A stretch of DNA of 64,000 nt from Cristatella mucedo (taxonomy: Eukaryota > Bryozoa > Phylactolaemata > Cristatellidae), in NCBI GenBank assembly GCA_009760855.2, contig WPIO01000010.1, forward strand, positions 6,001,501-6,065,500, read 5' to 3'. Shown here in pieces: positions 37,545 to 64,000 of this stretch (position 1 is its first letter; each line of letters opens with the position of its first letter). The notes beneath the pieces are model-generated. The model worked only from the letters and a program-made list of their open reading frames with translations. It did no database searches and was not told where the DNA came from. The translations under genes were made by a program, and so were the position numbers.

Positions 37545-38084
37545 CAATCGCTTAGCTGCCACCTCACACCACATCTATGTGAGCTCCACTGGCTCCCTGA
37601 AAAGCGTTGGATTGACTTCAAGATACTCTCTGTAGCCTGCCTCTGCTGCTTCACTCGTTAGCATCAGCCTAGCATCGTCTGGTCTCCTTACTCTTTCACT
37701 GTACTGTCACGCCACCAGGTTCTTGTCACCTCGCCGGCTCTAGAACTGAACTGAACACTTTTGCTAATCGAGCCTTCAGTTCGTATGCAGCAAAAGCTTG
37801 GAGCTCGCTTCCAGCTGTGGTCACTATCTGCGATGTCGGGGTTCCCCTTGCATCAGCTACGTCTCAGCTGAGGACGCATCTGTTCCGGTCAGCTTTTCTT
37901 TCGCTCCAGTGAACTAAACTTTTTAGTTTCCAGCATTTCGCATTCTCACATTTGCATGATTTAGTGCATGCTACTACTAGCCAGAGGTCCTACTAACAAG
38001 TGACCCTGAGTGTCTACTTATTACGGAATTCTGGTTGAAGCATGGTACTCGTTTGCTTTTACGGTGTTTGTGTAAGCTGCACCA
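37545..38084 (+). mobile_element. L2-type subfamily C, 3' part, left of a nested insertion
   Basis: LTPHLCELHWLPEKRWIDFK, ILSVACL is the LHWLP block. Then AFSSYAAKAWSSLPAVV-like codons, and a 3' UTR different from family A (CGCATTCTCACATTTGCATG). Its tail resumes at 38425. Confidence 0.75.
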
Positions 38085-38424
38085 TGCGTTCCCGACTTGC
38101 GTCAGAACATCCCCTGACTTGACCAAATTTAAAAAAGAACTTAAAAACACACCTATTAAGGACAGCATCTAGTGGGTCCCTGTGAATCGTCCTTCATGTG
38201 GTTATGCGTGCTGAAATTATGCATGCTGCCACTAACCTCATTTGCATGTTTACCCTGTGCATGTCACCCCTAACCACGTTGTTCACTTTGTTTATCAAGC
38301 ATGATATTACTCACGATACAATCGCGTTTCCCTTTGCAGCAAATGTAAAGCGCCTGGGAAGAGATTGAGTTGTCTGAGGGCGCTTTATCAAGTGCATTAT
38401 TGTTGTTATTATTCTTATTATTAT
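38085..38424 (+). mobile_element. L2 family A 3' end nested in subfamily C
   Basis: A clean family A terminus from TCCCGACTTGCGTCAGAACA to the hairpin (AAGCGCC/GGCGCTT perfectly paired) and (ATT)n, inserted into subfamily C. Confidence 0.8.
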
Positions 38425-38543
38425 GCGCGTCACTAACTCTTGGCTGTCTATTAATTCGCCTGCAGCGAGTTTTAAAGTGCCTAGGTAGGTATTTATTTCC
38501 TCTAGGGTGAAATACGAACGATATGTTAATAGTATTCTTATTA
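38425..38543 (+). mobile_element. L2 subfamily C tail, right of nested insertion
   Basis: GCGTCACTAACTCTTGGCTG, GCAGCGAGTTTTAAAGTGCC continue the subfamily C order seen uninterrupted at 45180-45288 and 54575-54709. Confidence 0.65.
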
Positions 38544-38596
38544 CCCCTCGATCAACGCCGCAACCAAGCTGTCATCCGCTATTCTTTTCTAGGAAA

Positions 38597-38655
38597 AATA
38601 TAACTCATTTAATATAGCGCCCAAAGAGAACTTAATCTCTATTCAGGCGCTTTAA
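38597..38655 (-). mobile_element. SINE1-type tail fragment
   Basis: The complement reads AAAGCGCCTGAATAGAGATT, AAGTTCTCTTTGGGCGCTAT: the SINE1 version of the tail (TGAATAGAGATT), without the tRNA head. Confidence 0.65.
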
Positions 38656-38668
38656 TTTAACAACTTCG

Positions 38669-38812
38669 CTTGTATAGTGGCAGAGAGCGTTAATGGCTAT
38701 CACCGCCGCTTGCAGTGGGAAATAAAATATTGCTCACTGCAGGACTCGCTCGACCCCACAACCTGGGTTATGAAAAGCAGGGAACCTTACCTGTGGGTTA
38801 AGACCCAAGGGA
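38669..38812 (-). mobile_element. SINE2 copy, inverted
   Basis: GTTAATGGCTATCACCGCCG, GCAGGACTCGCTCGACCCCA and AAGCAGGGAACCTTACCTGT follow SINE2 order in reverse. Confidence 0.55.
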
Positions 38813-38879
38813 AAGTTAGAACCGTCCAAACATGCGTAAACGGGGCAGCTAACGCAAGATGCACTTCTTCTGTCCTGCT

Positions 38880-39300
38880 TTGCTGCATATACTGCTGAGA
38901 TTCGCACTTGGATAGCAACAAACATTCTCAAATTGAATGACAACAGAACCAGCTTAGTATTATGGGCAGCTATTGCATTAAACCAGGAATTCAAAAATCT
39001 GACACTCAAAAATTGCTTGGGCTAATATATCTGGTGTGGAATCTGCACGAAATTTGAGTTTTGTTTTTCCAATGTGACTTTCCACGAGACAACCGCATCA
39101 GCACCACAGCCAAGTCAGGATAATTGCAGCTGGGTAACATTTCGAAAATTTAGACCTGCTTAGGCAGGGCTACCACACCCAATTTGTTTCATGATGTGTG
39201 ACATCCCGTCTCGCCTTCTGTAAATCACTACTAACAGGTCTTTCGGCCTTAGTTATTAAGCTCCTACAGTAGGTTCAAAACTCGTGTAGGGGTTTGACAG
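38880..39300 (+). mobile_element. L2-type RT fragment, strongly decayed
   Basis: EIRTWIATNILKLNDNRTS, then SGVESARNLSFVFPM-like and SRLAFCKSLLTGLSALVIKL segments correspond to the RT thumb and C-terminal region, in more than one frame. Confidence 0.6.
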
Positions 39301-40327
39301 ATCTCAGTATGCCAGCCTGATGGCGCACGTCTTCGAGCAGCTTCCAATTCGCTGGAACATGCTGCCCATTTCTTTCTAAACAGGCGGATCTAGAGAGGCT
39401 TCCTGGTGGCAGATCTTCAATGATGAGTTACAGGCTCTCCGATAATTAGGCATAACAATTCTCGTAAGAAAGTTAAGGAGCCCTTCCGATCGGCACTCGT
39501 TCCCTCGGCGCACAGACACTGCTTCGAGAAGAGACTCTCATTTTTCTGGAAATGAAACTAGAGTTTATATATGTGGGGGCCGGGAGGCGGGCGGGCTGAG
39601 CACATTTACCGCTCGCCCTCCCCGTCGGTCTGATTTTGGTTGGATAAGTGTTGCTGTGTATGTCTGCGATGGCAGAATTTAAAGCTAAGTACGCTCGATG
39701 GCATGGATAGCAGAACGTATTCAATCAAAATCAGAAATTCTTGCAACCATAGCACATGAACAATTGCAATAGTGCACAGGCAGAGCTGAACTGACGTGTG
39801 AAATTTCACGTTGCTCGGTGCAGCATTGGCCAAATTACTGAATTTGCAAGGCAAAAAGCTACACGGCGAACGATGCTGCTTGCGATTCACAAGCATTCAC
39901 CTCAGCATGCCGCAAATACGTACCTCAATGTACCAAGGTTAGCAAGATCGGATAAAAGTCGCACATGATGCAGTGATTGGTTAATTTGTTACTTGTAGCC
40001 ATGTTTCTTCCGATTTACTTTCGTGTTGAACATGGTATGCGTAATCATTTTTAAATATTGTCTATATGGAAATCATCAAAACTTCAGATCCCATTTCTAA
40101 CATGTTTGTCTTTTGAAGGTATACTATACAAATATTTGATTGTTGGACCAATCTTCTAAGTGTTTTCTTGACATTTACTCTTGCCCATAGTACAGATAAA
40201 GCAATTAAATTTTATTTTTAAAACTGTCTGCACTTTAGCACTTAGTTACATATTAAGTGCAGCTAACACAGTCAATGTGCATTGAATCTAATGGAAAAAC
40301 GTTCATTCGTATAGAGATTGCAGCAGT
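39301..40327. other. Unassigned DNA
   Basis: No gene or repeat recognised. Confidence 0.4.
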
Positions 40328-40703
40328 TATAATAATAATAATAACAAATTGATATAGTGCCCTCAGAGAACTCAATATCTTTCTAGGCACGTCACATTTG
40401 CTGCAAAGGAAGCACGATCGAACAGTTAGTGGTAGCATACTGAATACACAGCAAGAATAATATGGTTAAGGGTGACATGCACAAGGTCAGCATGCAATTA
40501 TAGTTTGTGATAGCATGCATGGTGTCAGCACCCATTAGCACAAAATAACGAATCACAGGGACCCACTAAATGCTTCGATAAATAGAGGCTTTTAGTTTCT
40601 TTTTAAATGTTGACAAGTCAGGAGATGTCGTAACGCAAGTCGGGAGTGAGTTCCAGGAATTAGGAGCATACGAAATAAAGGCTCGGTCTTCAAAGAGCTC
40701 GTT
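40328..40703 (-). mobile_element. L2 family A 3' end, inverted
   Basis: The complement encodes ELFEDRAFISYAPNSWNSLP and LKRN, then the family A 3' UTR, hairpin tail and (ATT)n at the left edge. Confidence 0.8.
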
Positions 40704-41764
40704 TTTTCTATTCGCAGCGAACCCATTAGTTTGGTTTATGGGATATAGTACCGCGGAACGATTTGGTTTGTTCTTTTGCGAGATCGGGAAAGTCTAAAGA
40801 TCATTTACGTAAATGGTCAGGGAAAAGACAACAGTTTTACGACAAATCAATAAGGGTATTCCAACGAGAGATTAAGAGAGTCCCCTAAAGGGAACATCAG
40901 CTAAAAAAGAAGATGCATTGCAAAACTTTTTGCAGTAGACCTTGGGAAATGGTTTCTTTGCTCCGTTGCATGGTTTCTAATCTTTGAGAAAATCTATTAG
41001 CTAATGGTCATTCGAAAGCACCGTGACAGTGGCTCGGAAAATACTTTGTCACCTGGTAATTCAAGTAGGCTGACCTACGAAATGCGGTGAGATTTCATTT
41101 AAAAAATGGGTGCAATTTCTACGGAATAGGTGAGATTAGCCCGTTCTATAGATCGATGCGCGATCGATCCTTTAACTAACTGTTAAAAAAAGAAAATGAG
41201 AAAGACAAATGCGTTTGACTACCACAATGATAAGGGAATGCCAAACATAACTCTATCAACTATTTATATTCATGCCAAAAATACCTTGGAGTTTTCAGGT
41301 CAAAACGGGGTGCAATGCCAAGGCTTGAGTGAAAGCACTCATTCTTAGCGATATAATTATAGTACAAGGTAACGGATTGCGATATCTTTTAAAAAATTTG
41401 ATTGCTGCTTTTCTGCTTCGCTTCATTATAAGAAACTAGAGGACATTTGCGTAGGTTTTGAAACTATTACAAAGTGATACTACTAAAATTCAGTCTTTTA
41501 ATATGTGTATTACAGCCACTCAAAGCCGTCATGGACATAGCTTACTACAGCATGCCAGCAATATGGACTGAAGTTCGCGAAAACTGATAAGGTTCATCAG
41601 TAAAGTTTGATGCGATGAACGTGCTTTCCAAGCATGGGATTCTATTCCTGCTGACGCGATGGTAAATTTCTTTCTTGACATGATTTTGACTTACTTTTAT
41701 GCGTCAACAAGGGCTACCCGCTTCACTAGTTTCTTAATTATCTGGGAGCAATACGAGCATATAT
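40704..41764. other. Unassigned DNA
   Basis: No gene or repeat recognised. Confidence 0.4.
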
Positions 41765-41853
41765 CCAGCAAATGTAAATTGCCTAGACAGAGATTAATTT
41801 CTCTGAGGGTGCTATGCAACTGTGTTGTTATTATTATTGTTATTATTATAACG
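41765..41853 (+). mobile_element. L2-type 3' tail fragment
   Basis: CCAGCAAATGTAAATTGCCT, AGAGATTAATTTCTCTGAGG, GTGCTATG then (ATT)n. The inner arms pair perfectly around TTAATT. Confidence 0.7.
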
Positions 41854-42276
41854 ACAGTGGTGTGAAGCTTTCTGTCAGGGAGCTTCTAGACGCGGTGGAG
41901 CTTGCTTCATACCCGTCTGGAAAAGCAGCTCTTGCACACCAGCATCGTTTATGCAGAGCTAATGGCTGCGGCTGCTATGAATGGTGCAGCAGCAGTGATC
42001 GCTGGAGAGAATGATGCTGCATGAGCACCACCTCGTCGCACTGACGGACTGGTGCTGTCTACTTCCAAATGTGCCTTTTTAAATTCTAGACAGTCATCAG
42101 ACAATGACAATCGCCACTCTTCACGGCTTGCCTGCAAAATAGCGAGAAATTTTGCAACAAATGATCATGTTCATGCAGCAGCCATCACTATACTGGTTTT
42201 TAGTAGCTGTACCTGCACGTTTTTGAGTTCTGTCTTTCTTTTTAAATAAACAGCAAATTGCATTTTGCCTTTTATG

Positions 42277-42548
42277 TTAATAATATTATAATGCATTTGA
42301 TAGAGGAACTTGGATAACTCAATCTCTTTCTAGGCACTTTGCATCTGCTGTAAAGGAAACGCTAATTTCGATTGCATTTTATGGCGTGAGTCAATTTGAC
42401 ACCTTTGTCTTTAACTCGTGAACAAGGAACTTGGATAACTCAATCTCTTTCTAGGCACTTTGCATCTGCTGTAAAGGAAACGCTAATTTCGATTGCATTT
42501 TATGGCGTGAGTCAATTTGACACCTTTGTCTTTAACTCGTGAACAAGG
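42277..42548 (-). mobile_element. L2-type tail in a perfect 121-base tandem duplication
   Basis: Two apparently identical 121-base units at 42304-42424 and 42425-42545. Each contains the inverted tail (CTCAATCTCTTTCTAGGCAC) and adjoining LINE 3' UTR. Only the left unit retains the AT-rich end. Confidence 0.85.
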
Positions 42549-43266
42549 TCCTGCCAGTGTCTCTACGATTACAAATAGTTCTACTTCCATTATCATATAT
42601 CTAAATTCTGTGTTCAGGAAAGTCACCCCATTTTTTTTAATTTTTATATTATAAGGAAAAGCTCAATGCTTTGTGTTACTTTCTAAAAGTCCATAGTCTG
42701 ATGAAACGCGAATGATTTGCGAGTTAGATTATCGTGCAGTTACACTCTGTGTGCTACATCGCCCGTAGCATTTTCAATGCAATTTCACTACATTTGGTTA
42801 ATAGATCTCATTAGAGACGACGCATTTAGACAGTGCTGACTGAAACTGGTGTCTCTTTGGAAGGAAGGAGGACTGCTCGTGCCTTCTTAATTAATCAGGA
42901 AGGACTGGACAGTAAGTAGGCTTTCTTACGTCACTCACCTCTGGCAATAGCTGATTAACCCCTCTCAAAGTTCTAGGTCTAATCCCTATGCCGCAAGCCT
43001 GGCTCCGAAGCTCTTTCCGTGCCCTAGCTCGCCAAGCCCAGCACGCAGCGTCAGTTGCCCAGCTTCTACGAAGCGTTTCGGATAGCCAAAAAAGTTGCGC
43101 TTTCCGGTATCACCCAGAACTGCTTCGAAGCCAGGATACAGCTCGACGCTCGCAGTGTGCTAGACTGGCCAGGATAGCTAGCGCTCAAGGAGAGGCAGGT
43201 GGCAATGTTTTGAGGAAGTACCGTTGCGAATGTCGTGTGCGGCTTCCACGTCCGATCAGAACTAGG
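42549..43266. other. Unassigned DNA
   Basis: No gene or repeat recognised. The 99-codon ORF at 42988-43287 has no identifiable domain. Confidence 0.4.
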
Positions 43267-43352
43267 CCACAAACACATCGCTCTTAGCGGTGCTAGTCTC
43301 AGCCGACACGCGACAAATACCGGTGACGCCTGAACCTTGTAGCACGGCTAGT
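43267..43352 (+). repeat. Unclassified dispersed repeat D, copy 3
   Basis: CCACAAACACATCGCTCTTA, CAGCCGACACGCGACAAATA, CCGGTGACGCC and CACGGCTAG follow the order of the 22115 copy. Confidence 0.5.
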
Positions 43353-43561
43353 TATAATCACAAATAAACCACAGTGCCTTCGATCTCGACAGTGTGATCC
43401 CAGTGACTGCGTTTATTAAAGCGTTAGCCGCCTAGGGTGATGGTTAAGCCTGTATCTAGCCACAAACAAGAAGCCAGCTCTTCCTACGGTGGATGAAAGC
43501 CAGTCAATCCATTTAACCTTATAATATACTCATGCCAGCCACGACGCCTGAAGAATAGAAA

Positions 43562-43722
43562 TACTAGCTGATTTTACAGTTTCTTTTGTACAGCAACAGG
43601 AGAGACTTTACGGCTATCACCACTGCCTGCAGCGGCGATAAAGAATCACCCACCGCAGAATTCGAACCCGCGACCTCGAGGTCGTGAAAAGCAACCGCCT
43701 TACGTAGTGTGCCATCGCGGCT
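43562..43722 (-). mobile_element. SINE2 copy, inverted
   Basis: The complement has GCGATGGCACACTACGTAAG, B box GGTTCGAATTC, then GGCGATAAAGTCTCTCCTGT-like middle and AAAATCAGCT end. The best-preserved pol III B box among the SINE2 copies. Confidence 0.75.
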
Positions 43723-44344
43723 CGCCAAGCCTGTATGGTTGCAATACAGCAACTCCATATCCATTACTTAGAGCAGTCTATTAAACAGCTACGGAGGGCT
43801 GCAGGTGTCCGCTATCAGCCAGAGCAAACGACTCTCATCCGACCACCCAAAGCACGACGCTCTACTGACTGGCGCGAAGCCCGGAGCACAACTTACTAGC
43901 ACGTGACTTCGACTCGTATGCCGTCTAGCCATTGGTAACAACATAATCTGTTCCCAGTCATTAATTTCCTCAACCACGAATATATCAGAACTCCTAATGT
44001 AGCTTATCTAGCACGCCAACGTTTGAATATCGCTACTTCAGCGATAAATCGTGCTCCGGCTGGTTTATCCTGCACCGCCGTTTCAGGTTTCAGCGTGGCG
44101 GCGGCGAGGAGGCAGGACGAACAACTTTTTTTTCTATCGTTCTAAGCAACAACCAGTCTAGCATACCTTCTCATAGCTTCTGATAACGTGAGTTTTCGTA
44201 TGCTCTCGCATGCTGTCTGTTTTGGAGTCGCGGCCACCAACTGCGTGCGATGTGAGCTCATCTAGCAAACAACACTCCCGGCACGATTCGTAGCAAGATT
44301 CAACACTTTGGTGATTTAACGATTCGCCATGGTCCTTTTCGAAC

Positions 44345-44432
44345 AACCAACGATCTCAGCCGACGCGTGAGGAATATCGGTGAAGCCCTGGGCTTTGGGG
44401 GATCACTGCTAACGACACGTCGGTGCCGCTTC
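44345..44432 (+). repeat. Unclassified dispersed repeat D, copy 4
   Basis: CTCAGCCGACGCGTGAGGAA, TATCGGTGAAGCCCTGGGCT, ATCACTGCTAACGACACGTC, GGTGCCGCTT. Matches the 22115 copy across its right half. Confidence 0.5.
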
Positions 44433-44939
44433 AATGCATGTGGGTGTGCCGACAGTAGCGGAACAGGCAGCAACGAAGCGAGCGCCCCCTACCGTAACAT
44501 AGCAAGTCAATATCCTTTACGTAGATAAGTCTGTTTCGACACCAGCGAGGATTACAGGCGTACAACAACGGCAATGGCATCCACCAACGATTCCGTCTCC
44601 TAGAGCTAAATGCCAATGCCAATCGGGAAAAACCATTGGCAGCCTATCTCACGGCATCATCTTGCAGGTGGTCACTGCCAGAGAGTATGGCATAATCGGT
44701 TCCTCGCCAATACAATTCGGGAACCACGACTAATGAATGAATGTCAGTCATAATCACAGCGAGTAAACTTTTTGTATTCGGTATACTTCTTAGTTCTCAT
44801 TCAAACGCGAGCTCTCTGGCTAACTGCATGTACCGCTGCTATTAAAATTATTGTATCTTCTCACGTCTTGTTCCCTACTCCGCGTGCCCGGAAAATTATG
44901 TTTTAGGTAATACCTGGTTGTGCGCTGTAAGCTGAATGA
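44433..44939. other. Unassigned DNA
   Basis: No feature recognised. Confidence 0.4.
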
Positions 44940-45288
44940 AAGCCGCTGCTGCACTAATTAGGTCTCAACGAAAGACTCATCTCTGTTTTGCTGTCCTTAC
45001 ATAGGTGGGAACTTGTGTTACTTTCCCGTGCGCATTGCATTCTCACCTGTGCATGATTGATTGCACCCTACAAAGAGGGGCTCTACTAGCGAAGGCCTCT
45101 GAGTGTCTTCTAGGGTGCTCGTGTACACTGGCCTGATCCTGACACTTTTATGCGTTTACATAGGAATGATATCTTGCTTACCATTAACTTCTGCTGACTG
45201 CTTCTCCTCTAGCGAGTTTTAACACGCCTAGATGTATATTTGGTTCTCCAAGGATGCAGTTAAAACTCATTGTTATTAATATAATATT
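44940..45288 (+). mobile_element. L2 subfamily C 3' end
   Basis: GTCTCAACGAAAGACTCATC, GCATTCTCACCTGTGCATGA, CTCTAGCGAGTTTTAACACG, then a decayed hairpin and ATT-like end. Confidence 0.65.
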
Positions 45289-45899
45289 ACGGTTCTTCTC
45301 TCTATAAGTATAAAGGATGCTGTTGAATGCACTAATTTTTTCGAACTTTAATGAATAAATTGTGCTGCTGAAATTGTTCAGTGAAGAAAGACGGAAGTTA
45401 CCGCAGTTCTTGCTTACGAACGTCCTGGAGAAGACGCACAATGGGTACGACACCCCACGCGCGCTCAAGCGAGCACTCTTTCGCCGAGTTGTCTTTTCCT
45501 AGCTGGACAATATTTTTAACGCGACACGTACGGTCAATTGGTTATCAATAATACGCCAGCACAGTCTCTCTCCCACTTTTTTGTCAAATTCTTCTGCACT
45601 CGCAATTTAGTTCTTAATCCAAAACTCAACTCTTTTAAAATTGCCACACAAGTTGCCGAATAAAAATGGCGCCTGCCTTCGACACCGCTACCGCGGTGGT
45701 AAGCAGATGTCTTTTTTTTAAAGTGCAATCGATAAATGGGTTTCACCGGTCCAGACCATTTTCCGAAGTTCTGAATGCGATTTGAGCCGTTTTACGTGAA
45801 GACTTACAATTGAGCCCGACGGAACGCACGGTTCCTGTTTTAAGAGTTGAATTTAGCGGCGAATTAAAATGTCTTAAAGGAAAAATCTTTATTGTAGCC

Positions 45900-46997
45900 A
45901 CCGCGTTGTGCTGGACGAGCGCCTCGTCAGCTCTTGGAGAGCGCGTAGAATTATAGACGCGTGCGCGAGCAGCTTGCATTACGCCGATGAAGAGGAGAGT
46001 GGGAGCGAGAGCAGGGAGAAGCTGGAGAAGCCTAAGCGTATGAGAACAGGAGTCGCTTGTCCTTCGCGAAACGGCGTCGCGTTTCACGCCCTCTTTCCTC
46101 GAAAAAGTTGCACAGCCTTCGTCGGAGACAGCTTGCCTAGACCTAAATCTGCTTTTCTTATTTGAGCCTGGTTGATTGCCGCCATCTAAGAGTTAAGGTG
46201 GCGCTTTCAACGGTCACTCGGAACGGCTTTACAGCTGCTACGCTCGCGACGCACTCACAATCGTCACATAACGAGTGCTGCGTGAGGCCAGCACGGCATC
46301 TCGCTACCGCCGATTGACCGCAATCTGCGCGACGACTGCAATCGACTAAGCTCGGTGTGGACAGATTAAAACTCGTGTGTTTTCTGCCATTTGAAATCGC
46401 GGTGCACGTCTCACTAGTTTCAAGCTTCAGCGACGCCGACTTTGACCGCATCAACAGGTCTCCATGCTGCTGCTACTTCTTCCACCACACTTGTCCTCCC
46501 ACGCCGCCGGTAGCATGCTTGTGCTACCCAAGCAGCCGCAGACGCCAACCGCTCAGCACGCGGATGTTTACCCGCTTCAGCAGATCGGCCGCTGTTGCAA
46601 CCCCAATTGTCTTCTCAAACCGCTAGTAGGAAGCGTTCTTAGCTCACGCGGCCGCAGACGCCAATTGAGCGGTAAGCCGCCGCAGGTGCCAGTACGCAAG
46701 ATTGCTCGGCTGCTCGTTCGAGGTGTCGAGATGGTGCTGCAACAATGTTGACCTTGGTAAAACTCTTAATTTTGTATTACCTAATATTATTCCGCTTTTC
46801 CGCTGAAAGGAGCGCGCCTGGAGCTCTAGCAACTGCAAGCCACAGCAGCGAAGCACGAGGCGCCGCGCCCATTTCCGAAGCCGCGCCAAACCGGATGCCG
46901 GGACCGCCGAGGTCAACGCGCAGGTAACCTTTCTTGTTGCCATTTCCTATCAGTGTGTGTGTGCGTGGAGCCGAGATGTAGTCTCCTGCAGTGTACA
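45900..46997 (+). promoter_or_regulatory. GC/CpG-rich presumptive promoter and 5' leader of USP22
   Basis: Base composition shifts to GC- and CpG-rich from about 45.9 kb and stays so through exons 1-4, unlike the AT-leaning DNA on either side, as expected of a housekeeping CpG-type promoter. A GCCGCCATCT motif near 46178 resembles a YY1 site. I saw no clear TATA element. The position of transcription start is inference. Confidence 0.4.
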
Positions 46998-63021
<16,024 letters not shown>

Positions 63022-63084
63022 GTGAAGCTGCCGCCTTGCAAACTGCTTCCTAGCGTGCGGGTTTGCCCTCGCAATGTCAACCGC

Positions 63085-63140
63085 TCGTCTCGCCATAACC
63101 GGTGACTCCTCAGTGCTGGCTCGCCGATGTTCCTTTGCTC
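63085..63140 (+). repeat. Unclassified dispersed repeat D, copy 5
   Basis: ACCGGTGACTCCTCAGTGCT, GGCTCGCCGATGTTCCTTTG match the right half of the 22115 copy. It lies in USP22 intron 6. Confidence 0.4.
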
Positions 63141-63825
63141 AGTCGCTAGGCCAAGCAGCTGCACCAGCAGTCAAGTGCTGCTTGTGAAGTCCTGCTTGGT
63201 GCAAGCAAGGGTGTGCCACACTCCGTGAGCTAACGGCTGCAGCCAGGGCTCCCCATCCTGAATTACAACGTCAGCTCATGTGAGCACTTTTGCGATGGGC
63301 AGTATGAGCTCTGGGTGGCAGCAGCCTGTTGCAGAGTGAGGCAACAGCAGGTAGGGGTAGGCTGGGCAGGAGCAGGAGCCGGTCGTGGTCCCTTGCCGTT
63401 TGCGCTCTGCTATGACAAGGTGGTTTTAAAATGCATAGCCGTAATTGAAATTGATTGTTGGGTTGGAGATCTAACGAATGAACATTGGCAGCTGTGTCGT
63501 CCTTAACTTTGCTAGGTCACATGCATGCGTGCACAAACTTGCACATGTGTGGACCCACCGTACAAGAGCCCACACGTACATATTGCAGCAATAGCTATGA
63601 CTGCTTGTCACGAACCGAGCTTATTTGTTCATAGAATGTGGGCCGGCTGCTAGTCAGGTGCTAGCTCCTTAAAAACGGCATACTTTACAGAAAACAGCCC
63701 ATTAAATACATGCCGACATCGCATACTGACTTACAAAAAAACTCCCTTTATTCGACATGTATAGATGCTTAAAAGCCTACCTGCTCCTCAAAGTATTTGC
63801 TCCGTCTGTGAATTGTCCTTTGTAT
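63141..63825. other. Unassigned USP22 intron 6 sequence
   Basis: No further USP22 exon was recognised before the window ends. Confidence 0.45.
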
Positions 63826-63950
63826 TATTTTGCATGCTGTACTTGCAAGTTATCACTAACTAGTTTACTTGTTTCCTCTCCTACATGTGTAAAGTGCATA
63901 AAAAGAGATTTAGTTCTCATAGGAAAGTATACAAATTGAATTATTGATTT
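63826..63950 (+). mobile_element. L2-type 3' end fragment in USP22 intron 6
   Basis: TGCATGCTGTACTTGCAAGT, CTACATGTGTAAAGTGCATA, AGAGATTTAGTTCTCATAGG and an AT-rich end. The inner arms are kept; the outer arms are decayed. Confidence 0.55.
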
Positions 63951-64000
63951 TGCAGTGCAGCCTTCACAGTTACCTCATTTGTGTATGATTAGATCCAGCC

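Noticed and set aside
46895..46991. Upstream ATG exon joined to USP22 exon 1
   Set aside because: A donor-like site exists at 46923, but joining to 46954 hits a stop and joining to 46992 is out of frame with the zinc finger.

Overview
This is a repeat-rich stretch of an animal (metazoan) nuclear genome. It has spliced exons with GT/AG introns, tRNA-derived SINEs, many decayed L2/CR1-type LINE copies, Tc1/mariner remnants, long microsatellites and a GC/CpG-rich gene start. Nothing bacterial is visible: no operons, RBS-led ORFs or CRISPR. The species cannot be named from the sequence. The one recognisable host protein is close to animal USP22, and the mix of L2-type LINEs with tRNA-SINEs points to an invertebrate or basal deuterostome, but that is inference.

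The only host gene I can support is the 5' half of a USP22/nonstop orthologue on the + strand, the ubiquitin protease of the SAGA co-activator complex. Six coding exons (46998-47117, 47498-47633, 47847-47957, 48112-48195, 57822-57994, 62870-63021) join in frame. They give about 258 residues: the zinc-finger UBP domain, then the start of the USP catalytic domain with the Cys box and the QQDAHEF motif. The remaining exons lie beyond the right edge. Introns 1-3 are short. Intron 4 (9.6 kb) and intron 5 (4.9 kb) are packed with repeats, including an uninterrupted run of 125 CTG units.

Layout. 1-2.0 kb: antisense L2-type LINE with endonuclease and RT remnants. 2-5 kb: LINE tails and unassigned DNA. 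5.5-9.7 kb: a second LINE family (B), a GC-rich block with a possible LTR, and three L2 3' ends placed head to tail. 9.7-22 kb: mostly unassigned, with SINEs and a large CT tract. 22.4-27.8 kb: a LINE cluster with the longest RT remnants. 28-46 kb: SINEs, AT palindromes, Tc1 debris, a CTG/CCG repeat and nested LINE tails. 46-64 kb: USP22.

The repeats appear to work as a system. Three L2-like 3' ends and the tRNA-SINE called SINE1 here share a 3' tail of about 40 bp that can fold into a two-part hairpin, followed by ATT-rich repeats. Several arm differences between families preserve pairing. This is the pattern expected if the SINE borrows the LINE's reverse transcriptase. A separate short repeat (D), seen five times, matches no family I know. 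No copy of any element looks intact. All family assignments are by eye; no search was run.
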